Origin: DTU052 sp050951725
Lineage (GTDB): Bacteria; Bacillota; Syntrophomonadia; Syntrophomonadales; DTU052
Direction: 5' to 3'
Assembly (NCBI GenBank): GCA_050951725.1
Contig: JBMNJO010000024.1
Location: forward strand, 321,245-385,244
Length of the DNA stretch: 64,000 bases
This document shows positions 8,724-18,098 of this stretch, one piece after another. The position numbers and the translations under genes were made by a program. Under the pieces are notes generated by a model that was not told where the DNA came from, did not search any database, and was given only the letters and a program-made list of their open reading frames with translations. Within the stretch, counting starts at the first letter, position 1; every line of letters starts with the position of its first letter.

Positions 8724-11700
8724 TTGTTAGATGTTAACAACTTCGAACGCATCAAGATAGCTCTGGCAAGTCCTGAGAAAATCAGATCCTGGAGCAGTGG
8801 CGAGGTAAAAAAACCTGAGACCATAAACTACCGGACTCTTAGACCGGAAAAGGAAGGACTTTTCTGTGAAAAGATCTTTGGTCCAGTAAAGGACTGGGAG
8901 TGTCATTGCGGAAAATACAAGCGGGTTCGTCACAAAGGGATAGTGTGTGACCGTTGTGGGGTTGAGGTGACGACCTCCAAGGTCCGGAGAGAACGTTTAG
9001 GGCATATCGAACTGGCAGCACCGGTGTCACACATCTGGTATCTAAAAGGGATTCCCAGCCGCATGGGACTGCTGTTGGATATGTCACCCAAGGTCCTGGA
9101 GAAGGTTATATATTTTGTAAACTATATCGTACTGGATCCCGGGGATACCCCGCTCCTCAAGAAACAACTGCTGAACGAACGGGAGTACCGGGATTACCGC
9201 GAAAAATATGAAAACAAATTCAAGGTGGGAATTGGCGCCGAGGCAGTCAAACAACTGCTGTCGGAAGTAGACCTGGAAGAGCAATCATTGGAATTGAAAG
9301 AGGAGATAGCGAATACCAGTGGTCAACGCCGGAGCCGGGCAATTAAGAGGCTGGAGGTGGTAGAGGCTTTTCGTCTCTCCCACAATGACCCCATATGGAT
9401 GATTCTTGATGTACTGCCGGTGATTCCGCCAGAGCTGCGTCCCATGGTGCAGTTGGACGGAGGCCGGTTTGCTACCTCGGACTTGAACGATCTATACCGT
9501 CGGGTTATTAACAGAAACAACCGGCTTAAACGGCTGCTCGATTTGGGTGCACCGGACATAATCGTTCGGAATGAAAAGCGAATGCTACAAGAGGCCGTAG
9601 ATGCCTTGATCGATAATGGACGCCGCGGCCGCGCCGTAACCGGGCCCGGAAACCGGCCCTTGAAGAGCCTGAGCGATATGCTCAAGGGTAAGCAGGGCAG
9701 ATTCCGTCAGAACCTGCTGGGTAAGCGGGTTGACTATTCGGGACGGTCAGTTATAGTCGTGGGACCCAATCTTAAGATGCACGAGTGCGGGTTGCCCAAG
9801 GAGATGGCCCTGGAACTGTTCAAACCATTCGTTATGAAGAAACTTGTTGACCGGGGTATAGCCTCGAACATCAAGTCGGCCAAGAAGATGATGGAGAGAG
9901 GCAAAGACGAAGTCTGGGACATTCTGGATAATGTTATCCAGGAACACCCGGTGCTGCTTAACCGCGCACCTACACTCCACCGTTTGGGAATTCAGGCCTT
10001 TGAACCGGTACTGGTGGAAGGGCGCGCCCTGCAGATTCATCCTCTGGTATGTACTGCTTACAATGCTGACTTTGACGGCGACCAGATGGCGGTGCACGTT
10101 CCGCTCTCAGCAGAAGCTCAGGCAGAAGCCCGGTTGCTGATGCTGTCAACCGGCAATATCCTGAATCCCAAAGACGGACGACCGGTGGTAACCCCTACAC
10201 AAGATATGGTTATCGGTTGTTACTACCTTACACTGCAGAGAGACGGTGAAAAAGGTGAAGGCAAGGCCTTCTGTTCTCCTGAGGAAGCCCGTATGGCTTT
10301 GGAAACCGAGGAGATCGGACTGCATGCCAGGATCAAGGTAAGGATAAATGACAGGATTGTAGAAACCACCGTTGGCCGGATAATATTCAATGAAGCGTTG
10401 CCCACGGATTTTCCGGTTTATAACCAGGTCATCAGCAAGAAAGAGTTGGGCGAAATAGTGTACAAGTGTTACCGGGACTATGGGAACGAGGCTACAGCAC
10501 GTACCCTTGATGCCATAAAGAGACTCGGATTTGACTATGCTACCAAAGGGGGAATAACCGTCGGCTTAACCGACTTCCAAACCCCGGAAGCCAAAAACGA
10601 AATACTTAAACAGGCTGATGAAAAGGTAAGTGAAATCGAAAATGATTATCAGATGGGGTTGATAACGGAGGATGAACGGCACAGCCAGGTGGTTGCTACC
10701 TGGAATGAGGCTACTGAAAAAGTAACTGATGAGCTAAGGTCTAACCTGGATCCTTTCAATCCAGTTTATATGATGGCCATCTCCGGCGCCCGGGGTAACT
10801 TCCAGCAGATACGTCAGTTGGCTGGAATGCGAGGTCTGATGGCCGATCCTCAGGGCCGTATTCTTGACCTGCCGATTAAGGCCAATTTCCGAGAAGGTTT
10901 GACTGTTTTGGAGTACTTTATTTCAACTCACGGCGCACGTAAGGGTCTGGCCGATACAGCACTTCGAACCGCGGACTCGGGTTACCTGACCCGACGGTTG
11001 GTGGACGTGTCGCAGGATGTCATCGTACGCGAAGCTGACTGTGGTACTCACGAAGGGATATCAGTAGATGAGATACGTGAAGGCGGCGAAGTTATCGAAC
11101 GGTTGGATGAGAGAATCATTGGGCGTTTTGCGGTCGGCAATATCATTAATCCGAATACCGGCGAAGTGATCGTACCTGATGATCATGAGATCAATGAAGA
11201 GGCCGCTGAAGAGATTATCAAGCTGGGTATCGACAAGGTCAGAATAAGATCTGTCTTGACCTGTAAAGCCAGACATGGGGTTTGCCAAAAATGCTACGGG
11301 CGCAATATGGCTACCAGTTACCTGGTGGAAATAGGCGAAGCGGTAGGAACTATCGCTGCCCAATCGATTGGAGAACCGGGTACCCAGTTAACCATGCGTA
11401 CCTTCCATACAGGAGGGGTAGCCGGAGATGACATCACCCGCGGTCTGCCTCGTGTTGAAGAGCTTTTCGAGGGACGTAAACCCAAAGGCCAGGCAGTAGT
11501 GACCGAACGACGCGGCGTAGTTAGAATGGGTGACAACAAGGGCCGCCGTGAGGTTCAGATTCTTGACGAGAACGGTGAGATGTTAGAAGGTTATGTGGTT
11601 CACTATGGTTCTCGGCTCAAGGTGCGTGATGGTGATTTTGTCGAGATAGGTGACGAATTAACAGAAGGACCGCTTAATCCCCACGATATCTTGAGGACCA

Positions 11701-12167
11701 AGGGCATGAGGGCCGTTCAGATCTATCTCCTGCGGGAGGTGCAAAAGGTTTACCGCCTGCAGGGTGTTGATATCAGCGACAAGCATATAGAAATAATGAT
11801 CAGACAGATGCTTAAGAAGGTGAAGATCGAGGAAGGAGGGGACACCCCGCTCCTGCCTGGCGCGTTCACTGATGTAGCCGACTTTGAGGAAGAGAATATG
11901 AAGGTTATTGAGCGGGGGCGCGGATTGCCAGCCGTTGCCCAACCTCTTTTGCTGGGGATAACCAAGGCTTCTCTGAATACCCAGTCCTTCCTGTCAGCGG
12001 CTTCCTTCCAGGAAACCACCAAGGTCCTGACGGAGGCAGCGATAAAAGGCAAAGTGGACGGACTGATCGGTCTGAAGGAGAATGTAATTATCGGCAAACT
12101 GATCCCGGCAGGAACCGGTTTTTCGCGTTACAAAAATCTGGCTGTCGAATTGGATGATACTGATTGA
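8724..12167 (+). CDS. rpoC: DNA-directed RNA polymerase subunit beta'
   Basis: The beta' subunit, carrying the catalytic magnesium site. The 1147-residue protein has the N-terminal zinc finger (C60, C62, C75, C78) and the invariant NADFDGDQM loop with Asp449, Asp451 and Asp453. The C-terminal second zinc site includes CKARHGVCQKCYGR, and the trigger-loop region includes MRTFHTGG. The start is TTG behind GAAGGGAGAG. There is no large lineage-specific insertion. It is 38 bases from rpoB and forms one unit with it. Confidence 0.98.
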   Translation: MLDVNNFERIKIALASPEKIRSWSSGEVKKPETINYRTLRPEKEGLFCEKIFGPVKDWECHCGKYKRVRHKGIVCDRCGVEVTTSKVRRERLGHIELAAPVSHIWYLKGIPSRMGLLLDMSPKVLEKVIYFVNYIVLDPGDTPLLKKQLLNEREYRDYREKYENKFKVGIGAEAVKQLLSEVDLEEQSLELKEEIANTSGQRRSRAIKRLEVVEAFRLSHNDPIWMILDVLPVIPPELRPMVQLDGGRFATSDLNDLYRRVINRNNRLKRLLDLGAPDIIVRNEKRMLQEAVDALIDNGRRGRAVTGPGNRPLKSLSDMLKGKQGRFRQNLLGKRVDYSGRSVIVVGPNLKMHECGLPKEMALELFKPFVMKKLVDRGIASNIKSAKKMMERGKDEVWDILDNVIQEHPVLLNRAPTLHRLGIQAFEPVLVEGRALQIHPLVCTAYNADFDGDQMAVHVPLSAEAQAEARLLMLSTGNILNPKDGRPVVTPTQDMVIGCYYLTLQRDGEKGEGKAFCSPEEARMALETEEIGLHARIKVRINDRIVETTVGRIIFNEALPTDFPVYNQVISKKELGEIVYKCYRDYGNEATARTLDAIKRLGFDYATKGGITVGLTDFQTPEAKNEILKQADEKVSEIENDYQMGLITEDERHSQVVATWNEATEKVTDELRSNLDPFNPVYMMAISGARGNFQQIRQLAGMRGLMADPQGRILDLPIKANFREGLTVLEYFISTHGARKGLADTALRTADSGYLTRRLVDVSQDVIVREADCGTHEGISVDEIREGGEVIERLDERIIGRFAVGNIINPNTGEVIVPDDHEINEEAAEEIIKLGIDKVRIRSVLTCKARHGVCQKCYGRNMATSYLVEIGEAVGTIAAQSIGEPGTQLTMRTFHTGGVAGDDITRGLPRVEELFEGRKPKGQAVVTERRGVVRMGDNKGRREVQILDENGEMLEGYVVHYGSRLKVRDGDFVEIGDELTEGPLNPHDILRTKGMRAVQIYLLREVQKVYRLQGVDISDKHIEIMIRQMLKKVKIEEGGDTPLLPGAFTDVADFEEENMKVIERGRGLPAVAQPLLLGITKASLNTQSFLSAASFQETTKVLTEAAIKGKVDGLIGLKENVIIGKLIPAGTGFSRYKNLAVELDDTD

Positions 12168-12207
12168 CTATAGGAATTACAGGATGCTACAATATCTAAG
12201 TGCGCCT

Positions 12208-12250
12208 AAAGTGACATTCTTTGTTTTGGTGGAATGAAGAATCTTACTTT
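12208..12250. other. Imperfect inverted repeat upstream of the L7Ae gene
   Basis: Two 14-base arms (12208-12221 and 12237-12250) pair with two mismatches. No T-run follows, so it is not a clear terminator. It may be a leader structure of the str operon. Nothing else is evident between rpoC and 12284. Confidence 0.3.
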
Positions 12251-12283
12251 GCGGATGATAGCCTTTGAAGGAGGTTAACAAGC

Positions 12284-12550
12284 GTGCATAGTTTGCAGCA
12301 TCATAGTCACAAAGCGGTGGGTTCCCGACAGGTAAAGAAAGCTATCCTGAAAGGATCGGCCGAAAAGGTCTACATCGCCCTGGATGCTGAAAAACATGTA
12401 ACAAGGCCTTTAATAGAATTATGCCAGGAACGAAACTTAGAAGTAGAGTACGTTGAAAGCATGGAACAACTGGGTAAAGCCTGCGGCATTGCTGTAGGCT
12501 CAGCCGCAGTAGCATTACTCATTGAACATGGGAAGGAGGTGCAGGATTAA
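12284..12550 (+). CDS. L7Ae-family K-turn RNA-binding protein (YbxF-like)
   Basis: An 88-residue protein of the L7Ae/L30e/Gadd45 fold, which binds kink-turn RNA. The family pattern is seen in GSRQVKKAILKGSAEKVYIA, a central acidic strand, and GKACGIAVGSAAVALL at the C-terminus. Firmicutes commonly carry such a gene (ybxF, formerly 'L7Ae-like') between rpoC and rpsL; its exact role is uncertain. GTG start behind AAGGAGGT. Its stop is directly followed by the rpsL start, so the two are coupled. Confidence 0.88.
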   Translation: MHSLQHHSHKAVGSRQVKKAILKGSAEKVYIALDAEKHVTRPLIELCQERNLEVEYVESMEQLGKACGIAVGSAAVALLIEHGKEVQD

Positions 12551-12937
12551 GTGCCTACAATAAATCAATTAGTCAGACAGTCGCGCAAGGAGATACTGAA
12601 AAAATCAGACTCACCGGCTTTGGAGAGCTGTCCGCAGCGCAGGGGTGTATGTACCAGAGTATTTACCACTACCCCCAAAAAGCCGAATTCGGCCTTGAGG
12701 AAAGTAGCCAGGGTCAGGTTAACCAACGGTATTGAAGTAACAGCCTACATTCCAGGCATTGGACACAACCTCCAGGAACACTCGGTGGTTCTGATCAGAG
12801 GTGGAAGAGTAAAGGATCTGCCAGGGGTTAGATACCATATAATCAGAGGTGCCCTGGATGCGGCCGGAGTTCAAAACCGCAACCGCGGGCGGTCCAAGTA
12901 TGGTACCAAACGGCCGAAAAAGGGAGCCAAAAAGTAG
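12551..12937 (+). CDS. rpsL: Ribosomal protein uS12
   Basis: S12 sits at the decoding centre and influences accuracy. The 128-residue protein shows TTPKKPNSALRK with Lys43 and the PGVRYHIIRG loop, as in streptomycin-sensitive strains. The GTG start directly abuts the stop of the upstream L7Ae gene, and its GGAAGGAGGT ribosome binding site lies inside that gene. It is the first of the classical str order rpsL-rpsG-fusA-tuf. Confidence 0.97.
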   Translation: MPTINQLVRQSRKEILKKSDSPALESCPQRRGVCTRVFTTTPKKPNSALRKVARVRLTNGIEVTAYIPGIGHNLQEHSVVLIRGGRVKDLPGVRYHIIRGALDAAGVQNRNRGRSKYGTKRPKKGAKK

Positions 12938-13021
12938 GTAAGAAGTCATTTTAACCATAGATAGCTGTGTGCCGGCTGCATAATATCAATGCGATCAGGT
13001 TTAAGGAAGGGAGGAAGCAAT

Positions 13022-13492
13022 TTGCCGAGAAAAGGTCCTGTGCCGAAGCGGGATATACTTAATGATCCTGTATACAACAGCCGTACCGTAACCAAATTGA
13101 TAAATCAGGTTATGTGGGATGGCAAGAAGAGTTTGGCTGAACAGATATGCTACGGAGCGTTTGAAATAGTCGGCAAAAAGGTCGGGAAAGATCCGCTGGA
13201 GGTCTTTGAAGACGCTCTTAAAAACATTATGCCGGTTCTGGAGGTAAGAGCTCGCAGGGTTGGAGGTGCCAATTATCAGGTTCCGGTCGAAGTCCGCGCT
13301 GATCGTCGCGAAGCCCTGGCCTTGAGATGGTTGGTTAGTTTTGCTCGCAAACGCGGGGAAAGGACCATGGAACAGAGACTGGCAGGAGAGATTCTGGATG
13401 CTTACAACAGCACCGGAGGAGCCTTCAAGAGGAAGGAAGATACACACAAGATGGCAGAAGCCAACAAGGCATTTGCACATTATCGCTGGTAA
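13022..13492 (+). CDS. rpsG: Ribosomal protein uS7
   Basis: S7 nucleates assembly of the 30S head and contacts mRNA and tRNA at the E site. TTG 13022 is chosen because the protein then starts MPRKGPVPKRD like other S7 proteins, has 156 residues, and AGGGAGGAAG lies just upstream. An in-frame ATG 33 bases earlier would add an unusual extension. The conserved stretch ARRVGGANYQVPVEV is present. It is followed by fusA. Confidence 0.96.
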   Translation: MPRKGPVPKRDILNDPVYNSRTVTKLINQVMWDGKKSLAEQICYGAFEIVGKKVGKDPLEVFEDALKNIMPVLEVRARRVGGANYQVPVEVRADRREALALRWLVSFARKRGERTMEQRLAGEILDAYNSTGGAFKRKEDTHKMAEANKAFAHYRW

Positions 13493-13527
13493 TTAAACGA
13501 TCGGTCGCCTGCAGGGAGTGTTAAGAT

Positions 13528-15606
13528 ATGGGTGAAGCATTTTCGCTTGAAAAAACAAGAAATATTGGTATAATGGCTCATATTGATGCGGGCAAGACCA
13601 CAACGACGGAAAGGATACTTTTCTATACAGGCAGAGTACACAAAATTGGCGAAGTTGATAAAGGCACGGCTACCATGGACTGGATGGCCCAGGAACAGGA
13701 GCGTGGGATCACCATAACATCGGCGGCTACTACGTGTATGTGGAAAGGGTATCGTATTAATATCATCGATACGCCCGGCCACGTGGACTTTACAGTTGAG
13801 GTAGAACGAGCCTTGCGGGTGCTTGACGGAGCCATTGCTATCTTTTGTGGGGTAGCTGGAGTTCAACCGCAGTCAGAGACTGTGTGGAGGCAGGCGGACA
13901 GGTATAAGGTTCCGCGTATAGCCTTCGTTAACAAGATGGACAGAGTTGGGGCCGACTTTTATCGGGCCTACAACATGATTAACCGAGACCTCGGTAATAA
14001 AGCGGTTGCAATACAGCTGCCGATAGGAGCAGAAGACAGTTTCGAGGGTATACTGGATCTTATACAATTGAAGGCGTTCATTCATCGTGATGAACTGGGT
14101 CTTGAAATCGAGGAGAGACCGCTATCACCCGGAGAGATGGAACTGGCCATGGAATGGCGGGGTGATCTGATAGAACGTATGGCGGAGCTGGATGAAGAAA
14201 TACTAAACCTGTATCTGGAGGAACAGCCAATAGACAACCAGCAGATTAAGCGTTGTCTTCGCAGGCTTACCCTGAGTAACCAGGTGGTTCCAATTCTATG
14301 TGGGTCATCGTTCAGGAACAAGGGCGTGCAACTTCTCTTGGATGCAGTGGTTGATTACCTGCCTTCGCCGTCCGAGGTGCCGGTGGCGGTTGGTATAGAC
14401 CCCCGCACCGAAGAGAACGTGGTACGCCGTAGTGATGCTTCAGAGCCCTTGAGTGCCCTGGCCTTTAAGATAGTGGTGGATCCGTATGTCGGGAAACTCA
14501 CCTATTTCAGGGTATATTCGGGATCGTTAAAAGCGGGAAATGTGGCATTCAATGCCAGAACACAAAAACGCGAGCGTGTTAGCCGAATACTCCGAATGCA
14601 TGCCAATCACCGGGAAGAAGTGGATATTGCTTATGCTGGTGATATTGTAGCAGGGGTGGGGCTGAAGGAAACCGTAACTGGTGATACCCTCTGTACGGAA
14701 GCTAACCCGATTCTGTTAGAGGCCATGACGTTTCCTGAACCTGTAATCTCAGTAGCCATAGAACCACGCACCAAGGAAGATGAGGATAAAATTGGTGAGG
14801 CTCTGGGACGGTTGGGTGAAGAAGATCCGACTTTTAAGACCCAAATCAATCCGGAAACCGGTCAGACGATAATCAAGGGAATGGGAGAACTTCATCTGGA
14901 GGTTATAACCGACCGTCTGCTCCGGGAGTTTAAAGTGAATGCCAAGGTGGGCAAACCTCAGGTAGCATATAAGGAAACCGTGAAGGGTAAGGCTAAGGCT
15001 GAAGGCAAGTTTGTTCGACAGACGGGGGGACGCGGCCATTATGGTCATGTAATCCTGCAGATTAAACCCTTACCCGAAGGACAGGGATTTGTATTCAAAG
15101 ACGAGACCAATAATACGGTTATCCCGCGCGAGTTTGCCTCTGCCGTTGAAAACGGTATCCGTGAGTCGTTGCAGGCCGGGATTATTGCGGGTTACCCGGT
15201 GGTGGACATTGAGATCCGTTTGTTGGGAGGATCATTTCACGAGACTGACTCCTCCGAAGGCGCTTTCAAGATGGCAGCCGCTTTGGGCTTTAAGGAGGTC
15301 ATGGGTCTGGCCCAACCGGTGCTGCTTGAACCCGTAATGGACCTGGAAATTCAGGTGCCTGAGGAATACACCGGAGACGTGATTGGTGATCTTAACGGTC
15401 GTAGAGGCAGAGTTGCGGGTATGGAAGAGAATCAGGGGATTAGAGTTATTAAGGGAATGGTACCCCTGTCAGAGATGTTTGGGTATGCAACTGATCTTCG
15501 CTCCATAACCCAGGGGCGTGGTACATTCAGTATGCAGCTTCTGAACTATGAAGAGGTACCCGAGTATAAAGCCAAGGAAATCGTGGCCAAAAGATATGGC
15601 CTTTAA
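13528..15606 (+). CDS. fusA: Elongation factor G
   Basis: The GTPase that drives ribosomal translocation and, with RRF, recycling. It has 692 residues. The P-loop is AHIDAGKTT (17-25), then the switch I segment QERGITITSAA, DTPGH (G3) and NKMD (G4). The C-terminal domains include the signature GRGHYGHV and the domain V stretch RRGRVAGMEE. ATG follows CAGGGAG. It lies between rpsG and the second tuf. Confidence 0.98.
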   Translation: MGEAFSLEKTRNIGIMAHIDAGKTTTTERILFYTGRVHKIGEVDKGTATMDWMAQEQERGITITSAATTCMWKGYRINIIDTPGHVDFTVEVERALRVLDGAIAIFCGVAGVQPQSETVWRQADRYKVPRIAFVNKMDRVGADFYRAYNMINRDLGNKAVAIQLPIGAEDSFEGILDLIQLKAFIHRDELGLEIEERPLSPGEMELAMEWRGDLIERMAELDEEILNLYLEEQPIDNQQIKRCLRRLTLSNQVVPILCGSSFRNKGVQLLLDAVVDYLPSPSEVPVAVGIDPRTEENVVRRSDASEPLSALAFKIVVDPYVGKLTYFRVYSGSLKAGNVAFNARTQKRERVSRILRMHANHREEVDIAYAGDIVAGVGLKETVTGDTLCTEANPILLEAMTFPEPVISVAIEPRTKEDEDKIGEALGRLGEEDPTFKTQINPETGQTIIKGMGELHLEVITDRLLREFKVNAKVGKPQVAYKETVKGKAKAEGKFVRQTGGRGHYGHVILQIKPLPEGQGFVFKDETNNTVIPREFASAVENGIRESLQAGIIAGYPVVDIEIRLLGGSFHETDSSEGAFKMAAALGFKEVMGLAQPVLLEPVMDLEIQVPEEYTGDVIGDLNGRRGRVAGMEENQGIRVIKGMVPLSEMFGYATDLRSITQGRGTFSMQLLNYEEVPEYKAKEIVAKRYGL

Positions 15607-15644
15607 AACATTTTCAAAAGACTGAAAGGAAAGGTGAGCAGGTA

Positions 15645-16847
15645 ATGGCAAAGCAGAAATATGAAAGGACTAAACCGCACGTAAACATAGGTACCGTCGG
15701 TCACGTAGACCACGGCAAGACAACCCTGACCGCAGCGATAACCCTTACTTTGTCTACGAAAGGAAGCGCCAAAGCTACCTCTTATGAAGAGATTGACAAG
15801 GCCCCCGAAGAAAGAGAAAGAGGAATAACCATCAACACCTCCCACGTGGAATATGAGACTGAGCATCGGCACTATGCCCACGTGGACTGCCCGGGGCACG
15901 CTGACTACATCAAGAACATGATAACCGGAGCGGCCCAGATGGACGGAGCCATCCTGGTGGTATCATCCGCTGATGGTCCTATGCCTCAGACCCGGGAACA
16001 CATCGTTCTGGCCCGGCAGGTTGGTGTACCCTATATCGTTGTATTCATGAACAAAACCGACATGGTCGATGATGAAGAGCTCCTCGAACTGGTCGAAATG
16101 GAAGTAAGAGACCTCTTGAATGAATACGAGTTTCCCGGAGATGACGTCCCGGTTATCCAGGGTTCAGCCCTTAAAGCTCTGCAATGCGGCTGCGGGGGGC
16201 GGGAATGCCCTAACTGTAAGGCCATATGGGAACTGATGGATGCGGTGGACGAATATGTACCAATGCCGGAGAGGGCTGTAGACAAGCCTTTCCTGATGCC
16301 GATCGAGGACGTATTCACCATCACCGGCAGAGGCACCGTAACCACCGGCAGGGTAGAAAGAGGCCAGGTCAAGGTAGGAGACGAAGTGGAGATTGTAGGG
16401 ATGAGAGACGCCACCCGCAAAACAGTCTGCACTGGAGTCGAGATGTTCAGAAAGCTCCTCGACTATGCTCAGGCTGGAGACAACATCGGCACCCTTCTCC
16501 GCGGGGTAGACCGTCGCGAAGTCGAGCGGGGAATGGTACTGGCCAAGCCCGGTTCCATCAAGCCGCATGTTAATTTTAACGCCGAAGTATACGTGCTGAC
16601 CAAAGAAGAAGGTGGCAGACATACCCCGTTCTTTCCGGGATACCGGCCGCAATTCTATTTCCGCACCACTGACGTAACCGGAGTAATCACTCTGCCCGAA
16701 GGAGTAGAGATGGTAATGCCGGGCGACAACATCCAGATGGCGATCGAACTGATAACTCCCATAGCCATAGAAGAGGGGTTAAGGTTTGCGATCCGTGAAG
16801 GTGGAAGAACTGTAGGTGCCGGAGTAGTTACCGGAATCAGCGAATAG
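15645..16847 (+). CDS. tuf: Elongation factor Tu, second (complete) copy
   Basis: A 400-residue EF-Tu with GHVDHGKT (19-26), DCPGH (81-85), NKTD (136-139) and SALK (174-177). Directly after comes an insertion with Cys181, Cys183, Cys188 and Cys191 (C-x-C-x4-C-x2-C), absent from E. coli EF-Tu but, from memory, found in several Clostridia; zinc or iron binding is possible but unproven. The start is ATG behind GAAAGGAAAGGTGAG. It is nearly identical to the copy at the window start, which implies gene conversion. It closes the str operon. Confidence 0.98.
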   Translation: MAKQKYERTKPHVNIGTVGHVDHGKTTLTAAITLTLSTKGSAKATSYEEIDKAPEERERGITINTSHVEYETEHRHYAHVDCPGHADYIKNMITGAAQMDGAILVVSSADGPMPQTREHIVLARQVGVPYIVVFMNKTDMVDDEELLELVEMEVRDLLNEYEFPGDDVPVIQGSALKALQCGCGGRECPNCKAIWELMDAVDEYVPMPERAVDKPFLMPIEDVFTITGRGTVTTGRVERGQVKVGDEVEIVGMRDATRKTVCTGVEMFRKLLDYAQAGDNIGTLLRGVDRREVERGMVLAKPGSIKPHVNFNAEVYVLTKEEGGRHTPFFPGYRPQFYFRTTDVTGVITLPEGVEMVMPGDNIQMAIELITPIAIEEGLRFAIREGGRTVGAGVVTGISE

Positions 16848-17089
16848 TATACGGAACAACGGATGCACTGTCAGGAGTTCCGGCACGGGCTGTAAAGACT
16901 TACGGGGATATTGCTTGGTTGGTTAGTAGTGCTGGAATGAAGTTGGTCCTCAGGCTAAGACCACAACATTCCAGGGGAAAGAAACGGATCGAGTGGAGTA
17001 TAGACAAGGAAGAAAGGGCAATTGTCCCTTTCTCCTTAGTACGCCCGGAGCCGTGTACATGACAGGAGTTTTAAGGAGGGGACCATTAG
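16848..17089 (+). promoter_or_regulatory. Structured leader region before rpsJ
   Basis: This 242-base gap has no gene. It holds two inverted repeats: TGGAATG (16933-16939) with CATTCCA (16967-16973), with further partial pairing inside, and AGAAAGGG (17011-17018) with CCCTTTCT (17026-17033). They may form a leader for the S10-spc-alpha transcript; no clear promoter was found. Confidence 0.4.
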
Positions 17090-17401
17090 GTGAAAGGTCA
17101 GCAAAAAGTCAGAATTAGATTGAAAGCATTTGATCATAAACTGCTGGACCAGTCAGCCCAAAAAATCGTGGATACCGCCAAAAAGAATGGATCTGAGGTT
17201 TCAGGACCGGTACCGCTTCCGACTGAGAGGAGTGTTTATACCATTCTGAGGTCACCACACGTGAATAAGGATTCCAGGGAACAGTTTGAGATGAGGACCC
17301 ACAAACGGTTAATAGATATATTAGATCCCAATCCGAAAACCATAGATGCCCTCATGCACCTGGACCTGCCTTCCGGTGTAGACATAGAGATTAAACTCTA
17401 A
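17090..17401 (+). CDS. rpsJ: Ribosomal protein uS10
   Basis: S10 is a 30S head protein that also pairs with NusB in antitermination and with NusG. The 103-residue protein has the typical KVRIRLKAFDHKLLDQS start and the signature IRSPHVNKDSREQFE-like stretch. GTG start behind AAGGAGGGG. It is the first gene of the long S10-spc-alpha cluster running to rplQ. Confidence 0.97.
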   Translation: MKGQQKVRIRLKAFDHKLLDQSAQKIVDTAKKNGSEVSGPVPLPTERSVYTILRSPHVNKDSREQFEMRTHKRLIDILDPNPKTIDALMHLDLPSGVDIEIKL

Positions 17402-17439
17402 GCCAGGGATTATGGAAGCTGATTTAGGAGGGAGAAAAG

Positions 17440-18078
17440 GTGTTAAGAGCAGTCGAGAAGGGACTTCTAGCCAGGAAGGTAGGAATGACTCAGGTTTTCA
17501 CCGATGATGGCCAGGCAATGGCTGTTACTGTTATCGAAGCCGGTCCCTGTGTTGTAGTGAAGAAAAAAACCCCGGAAACTGACGGCTACAATGCGATTCA
17601 GGTGGGGTTTGCAGGAGTAAAGGACAAAAAAGTTAACCGTCCTGACCGGGGACAGTTTAACAAAGCCCAGGTTAAACCTACCAGATGGTTAAGAGAATTC
17701 AGAGTTGAAGATGCGAATCAATATGAGATCGGACAGGAAATCAAGGCCGATCTGTTTCAGGAAGGTGACTTGATAGATGTCACCGGAGTTTCCAAAGGTA
17801 AGGGTTTTGCAGGCGGTATTAAACGCCATAATTTCCGTCGTGGGCCGATGGGACACGGATCCAAGTATCACCGCCGTCCAGGTTCACTCGGCGCCAAAGG
17901 GCCGGCCCGAGTTTTCAAAGGCCGGAAGATGCCTGGCAGGTTAGGCGGAGAGAGAGTCACGGTACAGAAACTCAAGATAGTAAAGGTATACCCGGAGAAG
18001 AATATCATCCTGGTTAAGGGTGCAGTACCGGGTCCTCGCAAGGGCCTGCTTTCAATAAAGAATTCAGTGAAGGCATAG
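17440..18078 (+). CDS. rplC: Ribosomal protein uL3
   Basis: L3 is an early 50S assembly protein reaching into the peptidyl transferase region. The 212-residue protein shows LLARKVGMTQVF at the N-terminus and the signature GHGSKYHRRPGSLG. GTG start behind GGAGGGAG. The leader MLRAVEKG is slightly longer than the family's usual start (M-x-K-GLLGKK), but the ribosome binding site supports it. Confidence 0.96.
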   Translation: MLRAVEKGLLARKVGMTQVFTDDGQAMAVTVIEAGPCVVVKKKTPETDGYNAIQVGFAGVKDKKVNRPDRGQFNKAQVKPTRWLREFRVEDANQYEIGQEIKADLFQEGDLIDVTGVSKGKGFAGGIKRHNFRRGPMGHGSKYHRRPGSLGAKGPARVFKGRKMPGRLGGERVTVQKLKIVKVYPEKNIILVKGAVPGPRKGLLSIKNSVKA

Positions 18079-18098
18079 GGTGAAGGAGGTTTACTATC

